Source: Anaeromyces robustus (Eukaryota; Neocallimastigomycota; Neocallimastigomycetes; Neocallimastigales; Neocallimastigaceae). From it: DNA of 49,548 bases. The DNA lies in assembly GCA_002104895.1 (NCBI GenBank), contig MCFG01000341.1, positions 27,501 to 77,048 of the forward strand, written 5' to 3'. Both the position numbers and the translations under genes were made by a program. The notes under the pieces were generated by a model. The model was given only the letters and a program-made list of their open reading frames with translations. It did no database searches and was not told where the DNA came from. Below are positions 1-11,009 of the stretch, piece after piece (the stretch's first letter is position 1; every line of letters starts with the position of its first letter).

Positions 1-1
1 T

Positions 2-508
2 ACAACTGATATAGTATTTTTGCTTTTATCTATGATTCAACCTTTCAAGCATGATCAAAGAATTGATAAATATGGAAGGAATTACAAAGTATGTGCAAAT
101 CAAGGTAGTTTCCTTCCGATAGTTGTTAATTCTATGTTAGGAATTAAATATTTAACTATTTTTGTTATGGTTGTTTTATTATTTTTGGAATGGAATCTTA
201 AAGAAACTTATAATGATATGAGCTATATGATGTCAACAATTGCTATAGATATTATTTTAATTATTTCACTATTCGTTGTTGATAATATTACCAATAATAA
301 TTATATTTATTATTTTGGTGTGTATTTTTGTATTTTTGCGCTATCCGCCGTCACGAATTTCATATTTTTATATGGAATTAAGATAATATATATTTTATTG
401 AATCCAAAAAAGATGAGAAATGATGAAAATATGTCTGATGAAAAAGGTTGTAAGGAAAATGCTAGTAATAATAATGATTTAACAACATTACAAAGTGCTA
501 AAATATAA
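2..508 (+). CDS. 3' end of an SBP-7TM class C receptor gene (partial, cut by window edge)
   Basis: The frame is open from base 2 to a TAA at 506-508, so the gene enters from outside the window and no start codon is visible. The encoded 168 residues align by eye with the C-terminal third of the two receptors at 3038-5917 and 11010-14151. Shared elements are the extracellular loop after TM4 (I-x-P-F/Y then a charged stretch), an 'LEWN(L/I)KE' motif after TM5, TM6, TM7 and a short cytosolic tail rich in Asn, Lys and Glu. The family joins a bacterial-type extracellular solute-binding domain to a class C (GABA-B/glutamate-like) 7TM domain and is known from anaerobic fungi; the ligand is unknown. 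The tail is much shorter than in the two neighbours. It is on the opposite strand to them, so the family members are not a simple head-to-tail array. Confidence 0.8.
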   Translation, partial: TTDIVFLLLSMIQPFKHDQRIDKYGRNYKVCANQGSFLPIVVNSMLGIKYLTIFVMVVLLFLEWNLKETYNDMSYMMSTIAIDIILIISLFVVDNITNNNYIYYFGVYFCIFALSAVTNFIFLYGIKIIYILLNPKKMRNDENMSDEKGCKENASNNNDLTTLQSAKI

Positions 509-1940
509 TTATATGTCTTCTAAACCTTTTAGTATTGAATTATATTATTGTAAAAATATAATTAAAAAATATAATTAAAAAATGTACATAAAGAAAAAAA
601 ATTTAAATTTAATAATATTAAATTTGTTAATATTTTAATTTATAGATAACAAAAAGATAATGTATTTACATTATAATAAAATTTATTTGAAATTAAAATT
701 ATGGTAATTTGTATATCATATTGTTTTATTGTTTTATTTATATTGTATATAGATTTATTCACTCATTTATATTATATATTTTTATTTTTAACTAATTATA
801 TTTCATACTTTTATTGAATAAATTAATTAAATTATATATATAATTATAATATATAATTATATAATATTATCTTCTTTTTTATTTGGATAAAGAGAAATAT
901 ATATTTCAACTATTTTGTTAATAAAATTGAAATTTGTATATACAATATTAAAATTAATTATTTATTATGTTAAATAAACAATCATTTATACAATGTAACC
1001 ATAATTAGTAATTTTGAATTCTTATATTAATAGATATTAATACTTTTTTTCATACATATATAAAAGTAATATATTTTTTAATTCTATGATAGAAAGACTT
1101 TTATATAACTATACAAAAATGGAAATAACATAGATATTATTGGCTAAGAATTGTCGATACACAAAAAAAATAAGTAGTATTAAATATTTTCGAAAAAATG
1201 AAAAAAGATTTTTTATATTTTATATATATGTTTAAAAAAAATTAAAAATTATGATTTATCAATATTTCAATATATTATTTAAATATTTAAATTTTTTTAC
1301 TATCAATAATCAAATATATACAAATTAAATAAATAAAAAATGGTAGTTCCATTTATTGATAAGAATACAAAATTTAAAATATTTATTATTTTTATAAATT
1401 TTTTCATTATTTTTTATTTATCACAAAAAAAGTTAATTTATAGATTCTATTATTAAAAATAAATATTACAATGAAACTTTAAAATAATATTAAAAAATTA
1501 TAAAAAAAAAAAATATTTAACAACATATTAACAAATTTAATAAAAAAAATCAATTTTTTTTTATTTGATTTTCATTAATCTATTAAAATTTTTATATATC
1601 AATTCTATATTCATTAGTGGTTTTCAATATACTAATTCTCATAATAATCCAAAAGAACCAAAATTAATATTGAAAGTCATTTTAAATAAGCTTTTTTTTG
1701 AATATTCAATGATGGGTATACTTTAATATTAAATATAAAAAGAGAAAATATGTAAGTGAATAACATATATATGTAAATCAAAATGAGTATTTAATTTATT
1801 TTTACATTTATATTTTTTGATTTTTTTAATAATTAATTATTAAAATGATATGAATTAAATACAATATTATTTTATTAAAATAATTATTTAAAATTTGAAA
1901 TAAAATATTTATAAACTAACTTTAAAATAATATTAATAGT
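509..1940. other. gene-free AT-rich spacer
   Basis: This is the 3' flank of the partial receptor. It is A/T homopolymers and short AT repeats with no reading frame of coding composition and no clear structured repeat. Confidence 0.6.
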
Positions 1941-2924
1941 TTAAATATATCAGTAAACAATAATAATAAATTATTATTGTTATTATTTTTAATAACAATA
2001 TATATAAAAACACATAATTAATAATTATAGAATACGGAATGAATCAATGAAGTTGATGAATGAAGTATTCATATATATATTTAAACTTTAAACTTTAAAC
2101 TTAAACTTATAATAATAATTATATGTTATAAATGTTATAAAATGTTATAAATGTTATAAAATGTTATAAATGTTATATTTGTTAAAATTTATTTTATATA
2201 TGTTTTTTCACTAAAAATTGTATTTTAACATATAAAATTCACTAAAAATGGTATTTTTGATATTAAAATTAATTTTTAAATTATATAAGTTTTTATTAAT
2301 AAATTTAATAAATATTAATATTTTATAAAATATATAAGTTTTATTATAAATATAAGTTTTTATTATAAATATTAATAAAATAAGTTTTATTTTTATTTAT
2401 TATTATATATTATATATATAAATAGAATATTCTATTGTTCTATAACATGTAATTATTATTATATATTTTATATATATTTTATTATTATTATTATTATTAA
2501 AAATGTTATAAATGTTATAAATATTATAAATATTATTTTATATGCATTTATACACAAAAAATGGTATTTTTGATACTAAAATACATAAAAATTGGTATTT
2601 TTATATATAAAATAAATTGCTAAATATATATGTATAATATATATATATATAAAATTTATATATAAAGGGTTTTATTATTATTATTATTATTATTTTTTAT
2701 ATATATATAACATTTATAACATTTTATAACATTTATAACATATAATTATTATTATAAGTTTAAGTTTAAAGTTTAAAGTTTAAATATATATATGAATACT
2801 TCATTCATCAACTTCATTGATTCATTCCGTATTCTATAATTATTAATTTATGTGTTTTTATATATATTGTTATTAAAAATAATAACAATAATAATTTATT
2901 ATTATTGTTTACTGATATATTTAA
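1941..2924. mobile_element. 984-bp foldback/MITE-like element with ~220-bp terminal inverted repeats
   Basis: The left arm (1941 to about 2157) and right arm (about 2705-2924) are near-perfect reverse complements. A distinctive stretch around 2034-2070 (AGAATACGGAATGAATC...) reappears inverted at 2794-2836, with only about a one-base indel between arms. The element begins and ends with TTAA, which could be a piggyBac-type TTAA target duplication or chance in AT-rich DNA. The centre has repeated 'ATGTTATAA' units and three copies of a 'GGTATTTTTGATA'-like motif, and no coding capacity, so any mobility would depend on a transposase elsewhere. It lies between convergent receptor genes. A recent inverted duplication is the alternative. 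Confidence 0.7.
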
Positions 2925-3037
2925 TTATATTATATTAATATTATATATTTTTTTTATTAAACTTTATATTTTATACTTTATTTTATTCTATATTTTTTAA
3001 TATTATGATAATAATACTCTAAAATATATATCTTTTA

Positions 3038-5917
3038 CTAATTTCTAGGAAATATTTCACTGTCGTTTTGAGAGAAGTTTATGCTAATATTTTCATTATT
3101 TGTCCCATCAACATCATCTATAATTTTTTTATTATGATATTCTTTAATTTTATATGATAATTTACTTAGAGTGTTTGAATAATGACTTTGACTATCATCA
3201 TAAGAAACGGATTTAATAATAGCAGTAGGTTCAACTGTATGAAAGTTATTTTTTAATTTCTTTATCATATTATTTTCATTTTCTTTGTTTATTTTTCTAG
3301 TTAAAATATGAGCAAATTTCAGTAAGTAGAAGAAGAAATAATTGGATACTGCATATATAATAAAGATAAAAGTATATGTAGCAAAATAATTAACATAATT
3401 ATAAATTTTAATTTTATCTATTAATCCTAGGATTATAATACATAAAATATTAATGGATATTCCAGATATTATAAATCTTAAATCATGATAAATTTCTTTA
3501 ATGTTCCATTCTAAATATATTAAAAATATTATAATTATGATAATCATGTATTTGAAAACTGTCATTGTACTAAAAATAATTTGAATAAATTTATTTGTAA
3601 ATATGCATATTTGATAATTTCTTTTTTCATTATCCATTTGTTTATCAACAGTATATGGTTTTATAAATGTGATTCCATTAAAAATTATATCATATATAAT
3701 AAATATAGAAATGAAAATCCATCGATGAATACTAATCCAATTTGAAAATTTATTTTTTTCCGGAAAACTGATAATTAATTTATAAAGTATTGGAATAAGA
3801 CTAAACGTAGTACCAATAGATAAAAAAAGTGGTTTTGTATGGCATAAAGTTAATGATACTTTACCAAATTCAGTTAAAGCTCTTAACATTAAAATAATAG
3901 ATCCTAATACAATCAATAACCAAAAATCAAGAGGTAAAAATATAAAACAAGAATTAAATCGTTTAATGAATAAAAATGAAATTGATAATATCATTATTGC
4001 TATGATTATTAAACTTAGAACAAAAAGAATTAATCCAAGTATTGAATCTTCTGTTGTTATTGTAAAATAAAAAATTCTTGTTAAATCATTAATTTGATCT
4101 AATGCTTCTGATATTGTTATTTCATTTGTATATAGATACTTATATATGATATTTCGATATTTCAGTGAATATTCATCATAATCATCAGTTATATTTGTTG
4201 GTCTTACTATTGGTTGAACATTTTTAAGTAATGAACAATTAATAGTTTTACATACATCTTCATCATCATATAAATCTTTTATGGACGTTAATACTCTTCT
4301 TTCTAATACATTTTTTTTCTGTAAATCTTTTGAAGTTATATATTTTAAAGCAATTAGAGCAGCATCTTTCTTTTTTTCACTTATATATTTACTTATTCCT
4401 ATATTATCTCCACCTATTACTGACCCTGAAATACCTTCTTTCCATCCAGGTAATAATGCTATTTTATATGAAGGATCAATATCAGGCATATACCAAAATT
4501 TTAAAAATAATGAATTTTCATTGCTACTATAAATATTTTCAAAAATCACGTCCTCAGAAATATGAAAATTAATATCTATTATTGGTTATATTGTATATTA
4601 TCATTATATTATTAATTTTTTTATTGATAATAATATTATTATTACATAGAGCGAAGAAAATAATAAAAAAAGTAAAAAAAATTAAAAAAATAATAAAAAA
4701 ACCAACTTATAAATTAAATTATATTTTATTTATATGTAAGATATTATTTAAATTAAAATTATTTTTTATTAACCTGAAGATATTTCATTTTTTAGTGTTT
4801 TAATCATTTTTAATGCATTTATGGTTTCCTGACTTTTTATTTCCGGGTATAGTGATTCCTTTGAATTTCTAAATGTATAAATAAATTCATATATTGAACA
4901 ACTGCCTAATTCATTTTCTTTTATATATATATATATAATACATGATTTTTGCAATTTTTAAAAAACATAATTATTTTTCAATAAATATTACTAAGAAAAA
5001 AGGTTTATTTTTTATTTATAATATTTCAATTTAATTTATTATTTAAATAATATTTACCTGGAAATAATCCGTTATATAAGACAGGTTCATTATTATTTAA
5101 TTCTTTTTCTTGTTCCTTAATATACTTTGTCGTATTTAAGAATTCATTCCATGTTGTTGGTATTCTTTTATTATATTTATTTAAAATCGATAGATTAGCA
5201 TATATGACAGAAATATCTAATGATACTGGCTAATGATTAATTAAAAAATTTATAACTTTAGATTTTATTTTCTTATTTTAATAATTAAATTTTATATTTT
5301 TAAGTTTTTAAATTACCAGTCCTACTAGCTTATTGTTTAAGTAACCAATTTGTGAAATAATTTTTTCATCGTACATATCTATATGTTGTTTTGATAAATA
5401 GTTATTTAAGTCTATTAAATATGGACCCAATCTTGGAGTATATATATTATCATAAAAATATATATCATATTTATCTGATTTTCTTTTAAGATAAGATTCT
5501 TCTGTCAGTATAAAACTTGATTCTACAAGTGATGCGTTATTTCTTGTAAAAAGATCTATATTTATTATAATATTTAAATTATTTTCTTTTGAATAATTAT
5601 TAAAATTATCAATTAATACTGAATATAAATGCGCTACTTCATTAAATGCAAATCCTATTGCATTAATTATTGTTGTATTTGATTCTTTTGAAGCATTTCC
5701 TTTATCTATTATAGTTTTATTATAGTAATAGATACAATAGAATAATAACAATAACAATAATAATAACAATAATAATAACAATAATAACAATAATAATAAT
5801 AATAATAATAATTAATAATCAATTATATATACATATATAAAAATAATAATTTAGTATATATTATATACTTATAAAAAAAAAAGAAAATATGAGATATAGT
5901 ATTCTTAGTATAATCAT
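3038..5917 (-). CDS. SBP-7TM class C G-protein-coupled receptor-like protein, five exons
   Basis: Proposed exons on the minus strand are 5917-5869, 5705-5317, 5229-5058, 4917-4774 and 4575-3038, with GT-AG introns of 163, 87, 140 and 198 bp; they sum to 763 codons plus stop. The first exon encodes a signal peptide beginning MIILRILYLIFSFFF. Residues ~20-400 resemble a bacterial extracellular solute-binding protein (family 1), with conserved 'LVGLPVSLD', 'TTWNEFL', 'YNGLFPGENELG' and 'LLPGWKEGISGSVIGG'. Seven membrane segments span about 430-672, with a Cys before TM3 ('LCHTKPLFLSIG') as expected for class C receptors, followed by a ~90-residue tail rich in Ser, Asn and Lys. It is probably a plasma-membrane sensor for an extracellular nutrient such as a sugar; the ligand is not shown by sequence. 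The leucine run encoded just upstream of 5705 is intronic (ATT)n repeat, not protein. The paralogue at 11010-14151 has the same exon phases, which supports the model. Confidence 0.85.
5706..5868 (-). other. first intron of the receptor gene, carrying a (TTA/TTG)n repeat
   Basis: The donor GTATAT is at 5868-5863 and the acceptor AG at 5707-5706. The repeat at about 5748-5811 would read as 15 or more leucines if taken as coding. No ATG starts that frame and an in-frame stop lies at 5812-5814. The paralogue has an acceptor at the same place, just before ATAAAGGAAATGC, so the repeat is assigned to the intron. Confidence 0.7.
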
Positions 5918-7147
5918 GTTATATTATTCTCATTTTTTTTTTTACTTTTTGAACTTTTGAATTTTTTTTTAAATATAAATGTATATTTATGTAAATTAAT
6001 ATAATAAAATTAAAAAAAAATGATGTTAAATGTAAAATAACAATTTTTTTTTTTAATTTACAATAAATTTGATAATAACGATATATTATTAAAACAGTAA
6101 TAGATATATTACGGAAAAAAATATACTTTTTTTATTTGTATTAAATGATAATTTTAAAATGTAATATATTTAATAATTTATAAAAATTATGTTTTTATAA
6201 ATATAAAAAATTAAACTTATTATGAAAACTCTAATTATATAACAAATTTAAATAAATAACAAAAATAGGAAAAAAAATAATAAGATGACAATGTTTTTTT
6301 TTTTTTAACGTTTTAGATTAATTAAAACATTTTTTAGTAATAAACTTTAAACATATACATTATTATTTTAATATAAGAATTATTAATCAATTAAAATACT
6401 TTAAATATTTTTTATATATATTGGAAAAGGACTTTTTTTAATAATAAAATAAAATATTGTTTTTTAATTATATATAATTTATAAATAAATTTTGTTATTG
6501 TAATTAATAAGAGATAAAATAAAAAAATATATATTTATAAATAAAACTTTTAAATAATAAATATAATAAAATGAAAACAATTTTATTAATTTTTTTAGAA
6601 GAGAATATTAGAAAAACTTATCATGTCTTAAAAATTTATAATATTTGGTCTTTTTATTAATTTTTTATATATTATAATATTTATACTTGTAAATTATAAT
6701 TATTATTTTTATTTTGCATTATAAAGTTTTTTATTATATTTTTTGACTTTATAAAATAAACATTTATTTTAATAAGAAAAGTATAGAAAAAAAAGAAAAT
6801 ATTTTATAAGTAATTATTAATTTTATTTTTAATTCTATTTTGGGTTAATCTCTCTATATTTTATATTATTTTTTATTTTAGTCATTTTATTTTAATGATT
6901 TTTTATATTAATTTTACTATTACTTTTATTTTAATTTAATAGTTATTTTATAAATAATATATTTTTGAAAAAATTTTTATTATATTATGTTATATATTAT
7001 AATAAATATTTAAATATATATATATATTAATAATTTATTGGATGTTTTTCCTTTAAAAAAATTAAGTATATTAATTATTCTATCATCGAAAATGAATTAA
7101 TAATGTTTTCGTAGTTATTTATAAATTAAATGTATTTAGAGTATTGT
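5918..7147. other. gene-free AT-rich spacer upstream of the receptor gene
   Basis: This is the 5' flank of the minus-strand receptor gene. It has long A and T runs (for example near 6051 and 6297) and no frame with coding composition. No promoter element could be singled out in this base composition. Confidence 0.5.
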
Positions 7148-7265
7148 CTGTTGATTTATTTAAATATTCTGTATAAAGGTAGTTTGAAATTCTACCGACA
7201 ACACTTGGTTTTCGACATGTGTGGATAATATTTTTCATCTTAGTAGTACCTATGTTACATTCAAA
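7148..7265 (-). pseudogene. fragment of an SBP-7TM receptor C-terminal tail
   Basis: Bases 7148-7258 align with 11118-11235, the tail of the receptor at 11010-14151. Shared stretches include TTATTTAAATATTCTGTATA, TTGAAATTCTA and CAACACTT then GTTTTCGAC. On the minus strand this reads roughly as S-V-V-G-R-I-S-N followed by Y-T-E-Y-L-N-K, against S-V-V-N-R-I-S-T and Y-T-E-Y-L-N-K in the intact gene, with indels that break the frame. No transmembrane part survives nearby, so it is a dead relic of a fourth family member. Confidence 0.7.
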
Positions 7266-7286
7266 TTCATGTCATTATTGATAATA

Positions 7287-7455
<169 letters not shown>

Positions 7456-8236
7456 CATTTTAATATTTTCTGAATTTTTCATGATTTATATTATTTACTT
7501 TAAATCTATTAAATTATAAAATTCTTTTATCATTAAGATTAATTTTCATTTAAAATAATTACTTTAAAAGTAAAACACGTAAAATATAGATAGAATTTAA
7601 GTGGATTAAAAAATAAAGAAAAAAAAAATTTCGAGTATTTAATTTTCAGTAGTTAAGAATTGTATTTCTGTCTTGTTTAAAGGTCTAATAAGAAAAAATT
7701 TTAAAATCTTTCTTACTTGCAGTATATGTTGTAATGAAAAAGTGTAAAGTTTTTCTAAGTAAAAAAATTTTTCAAAAGTTGATTTATCTTTATGTAAAAT
7801 TGATTCGTATTTTTATAATACAAAAGAACCCAAATTGGTGTTGAGGGTAAGTTAGATTAAATTCTTGTGTTTTTTTTTTTTTTTTTGAAGGTTCATATTT
7901 TCATTCAATCTAAGTAGTAGTTATTTTAGCTGGATTTTTCATGGGTCTTTCTATATTTTCCTTTTTTTGAAAGATTATTTAATACTTTTTTTTTCAAGAT
8001 AAAAAATACTTTAGTCCATGAAAGTTATACTAAGAATTTTGTAATTAGTTTATTAATAATACAAATATTTTTCCCATTTATTGAAACAATGTATTTGAGC
8101 AATAATGTAAACCATTGAAAAAAAATTTAAACTAAAATTCAAGAAAGATGTTGTAAGTGCAAGTATTGGAATAAATAAATTAATACCCACAATTTCAAAA
8201 TAAAATATAAATTTGGCGTTTTTGGTTTTATTTTTG
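7456..8236. other. spacer with a degenerate direct repeat of 8750-9190
   Basis: No intact gene. Segments at about 7550-7690 and 8061-8200 resemble 8760-8930 and 9070-9180 in the same order, for example CAAGTATTGGAATAAATAA against CAAGTATTAGAATTAATAA. This suggests an old duplication of noncoding or 3' flanking DNA. A further weak copy of one motif (AAAGGTA-GAGATTTTTT) occurs at about 15832. Confidence 0.4.
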
Positions 8237-8613
8237 TTAGAACTTAAAATTACTACAGCATGCATAAATAGGACAATTACCGAATGTTGAACCACATTTA
8301 CAATCATCAAAATAAAATTGATATCCTTTATCATCAGAACAATGATCTACTGTTGTTCCACAAAAACCTAATTTACTACAACATTGACCACCAGGGCAAT
8401 TACCAAATTTCTTACCACATTTACAATCACCATATTGTGATTGACATTCCTTTTCGGCAGAACAATATTCGGCTGTTTTTCCACAATAACCATACTTACT
8501 ACAACATTCCTCAGGATTACATTTACCATATCCATTACCACATTTACCATCTTTTGTTTTTGTGTCAACTAATACTCCTTAAATGCGATAATGGCAATAG
8601 CCAAATATAACAT
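8237..8613 (-). pseudogene. secreted chitin-binding (CBM18-type) protein, frameshifted and truncated
   Basis: An ATG at 8613-8611 opens a signal-peptide-like stretch (MLYLAIAIIAFK). The frame then shifts by one base near 8580 and continues as two complete hevein-like chitin-binding modules and the start of a third. Each module has the pattern C-x-C-G-x6-C-x4-CCS-x3-G-x-CG, for example 'CPGGQCCSKLGFCGTT'. The third module ends after 'CCSNFKF' at a TAA (8239-8237). A one-base change at 8580 would join signal peptide and modules in one frame, and no intron fits there. The local run is only AAA, so a sequencing slip is less likely than a real mutation. CBM18 modules bind chitin or N-acetylglucosamine polymers. 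The same module type occurs in the proteases at 33-41 kb, but the signal peptides differ. Confidence 0.7.
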
Positions 8614-9429
8614 TTAAAAATTCATTTTTTCTTTTTTGCTTTATTTTATTTTTAAATTTTATTATTTTTTTTAACAATATAAACAATATAAATATATTAC
8701 TTTAAATAAAAATTAATCTAAGTAGTAAAAAGGATTTTACAGGTTTAATAAAATTAAAGAAGTAAATAATAACTTTTAAAGGTAAAATACATATAAAAAA
8801 AATATAGATTATATATAATATATGAAATATAAAATGAATAAAAGTATAAAAGATAAAGAAAAAACAAAAAAAAAAAGAAAAGAAAAAGAAAAAGAAATTT
8901 CTGTGTTTTCAATAATTAAGGTAAGACAACAAAAATAGTTTTAAATATTAATGATTTTTTTGTAAATGTATATTTACCTTAATTTCCTTATTTTTTTTTA
9001 AAGGTAAGAGATTTTTTATTCAATGAATAATACTTTAAATGTTCGTAATTAATTCTTTAATTAATTATTTTAATAAAACAAGAATATTTTTCCCCACTTA
9101 TTGAAAAATCCATTTAAGGAATAGTATATTGTATAAATTCAAGTATTAGAATTAATAAGTTTATGTCCATAATGAAAAAAATAAAATAAAAAAAAAAAAA
9201 ACAAATATTTTTATATATCAATTCCTATCTAGTATTTCTTGTTTTAAAAGAATTGTCAATTAAGAATTAAAATTTGTATTTAATTTATTTTTTTTTAATA
9301 AAAATAATATAATAAATAAATAAATGAAATTGTATTTATTATATTATTTTATAAATTTATTATATACAAAATAATTAATTAAAAAAATATATATTTTTAA
9401 ATTAATATATATAGATTTTTTTTAATAAA
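8614..9429. other. spacer with degenerate repeat blocks
   Basis: No gene. It contains purine-rich A/G tracts near 8860-8900 and the second copy of the degenerate repeat described for 7456-8236. Confidence 0.4.
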
Positions 9430-9512
9430 AAAAATCTAAGGACTCTAAAAGAAAGTGAACTTGATCTGGAGACAAAAAAGACCACAAAAAGTTGACATTG
9501 GTGGAATAAATT
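9430..9512 (+). other. short island of coding-like base composition
   Basis: Bases about 9437-9495 have far more G and C than the surroundings and read, in one plus-strand frame, L-R-T-L-K-E-S-E-L-D-L-E-T-K-K-T-T-K-S before a stop. No start, no second exon and no family could be recognised. It may be a remnant of a gene or transposon. Confidence 0.25.
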
Positions 9513-9538
9513 AATCATTATGATATTATTATTTAATA

Positions 9539-9560
9539 TATTACATAATATTATGTAATA
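9539..9560. repeat. 22-bp perfect palindrome
   Basis: TATTACATAAT followed directly by its reverse complement. It is the first of three palindromes within ~230 bp. Confidence 0.7.
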
Positions 9561-9675
9561 ATACTATATATTGTTAAAAGTCATAATTAAATTTAGTTTT
9601 AATAATTATGTTAACTTAAAATTGTTTAAATTATAAATTACGTTGCTTTTATTGCTTTTATATTCATATAATGTT

Positions 9676-9718
9676 ACCTATTTCACCTAATTTTAACTTA
9701 GAATTAGGTGAAATAGGT
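9676..9718. repeat. perfect hairpin, 17-bp arms
   Basis: The arms are 9676-9692 (ACCTATTTCACCTAATT) and 9702-9718, with a 9-base loop. The arms are richer in GC than the region. Confidence 0.85.
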
Positions 9719-9729
9719 GTCAAATGTAT

Positions 9730-9770
9730 ATTATAATATGTTAGAATATCATATTCTAACATATTATAAT
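9730..9770. repeat. perfect hairpin, 20-bp arms with a one-base centre
   Basis: The left arm is 9730-9749, the centre C9750 and the right arm 9751-9770. It starts 12 bases after the preceding hairpin. Confidence 0.85.
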
Positions 9771-10954
9771 AAAATATAGAATGATAGAGTATTCTAAAAT
9801 TATTCATTAAATGCAAATCTTTTAATTATGATTTTAAATCAGTATGATGTTAACATGGATTATTGAATTTTTATATTAATTTAAAATTTAAAAAAAATTT
9901 TATTATAATGATTTATATTATTATATAATGAATAAATCTAAATAAATATTTTTAACTATTACTATATATTAAAATATATTTTTCTTTAAATTATTCATTG
10001 TATTTATAATTTAAAAAAAAATTTTATAATTATTTATTCAAAAAAATAAAAAGTTGCTTTTTTTTTTTTTAAATTATATTAATAAAAATTCCAAGATTAC
10101 TTTTAAATATTTCTCTTTATATATATATAAAGAAATATAAAAATGTAATCAAGAAAATTAAATTAATTAAAGTAGTGTAGTAAAACATAATGTAAGTTAC
10201 TGAAAAAAAAATTTTTTTTAATATAAATATTAAATGATTAATACTAAATATTATATATTAACAAAATATGTATTAAATATATATTAATATAATTTATCAT
10301 GTCTTTGTCTTTAAGATTTATAATATTTTGATTTTTCATTAATTCTTTTATGTATTATAATAGTATAGTTATACTTGCAAATATGTTAAAATAAAATTAT
10401 TATTATTATTTTTATTTTATTTTATTAAATATTTATTAAATCATTTTTTTTCTTTTTATGTAAAACTTAGATTAATAAAGAAATATTATGGATACAAATA
10501 AATTGATACATCTTTATTAAATATTATATTATTATTATTATTATTATTATTTTTAAATACTTATTATATCAACATTCTTGAACCCTTTTTATATTGTATT
10601 TATTTTTTTATTATTATTATATAAAAAAAAAGAAAATCTCTGAAATAAAAGTATGAATAACTGTAAAAAAAACTATTAAAATATTTTACATTATTTTTTA
10701 TTTTTATTTTTTAAGTTGTTTATTTTTTTTTATTTTAATGATTTTATTTGTTTATTATTATTATTACTATTATTATTATTATAAAATAAATGATTTAATA
10801 AAATAATAGTTTTGATAATATTTTTATTATTTTATATTATATATGATTTAATAAAATAATAGTTTTGATAATATTTTATTATTTTATATTATATTTTATA
10901 TATAATATAATATAATAAATAATACAAAATATAATTTATATTAAAGAAAAAATC

Positions 10955-10986
<32 letters not shown>

Positions 10987-11009
10987 AAAAGAAAAACAAG
11001 CATATGAAA
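9771..11009. other. gene-free AT-rich spacer
   Basis: This is the 3' flank of the receptor gene. It contains short (ATT)n tracts, an imperfect local direct repeat of TTTAATAAAATAATAGTTTTGATAA at about 10794 and 10849, and A-rich runs at 10958-10990. Confidence 0.5.

Noticed and set aside
8053-8334. 93-residue hydrophobic minus-strand frame
   Set aside because: It overlaps the third CBM18 module in another frame, and its remainder is AT-rich hydrophobic sequence without family features.
8284-8610. His/Tyr-rich 108-residue plus-strand frame
   Set aside because: Antisense shadow of the chitin-binding modules on the minus strand.
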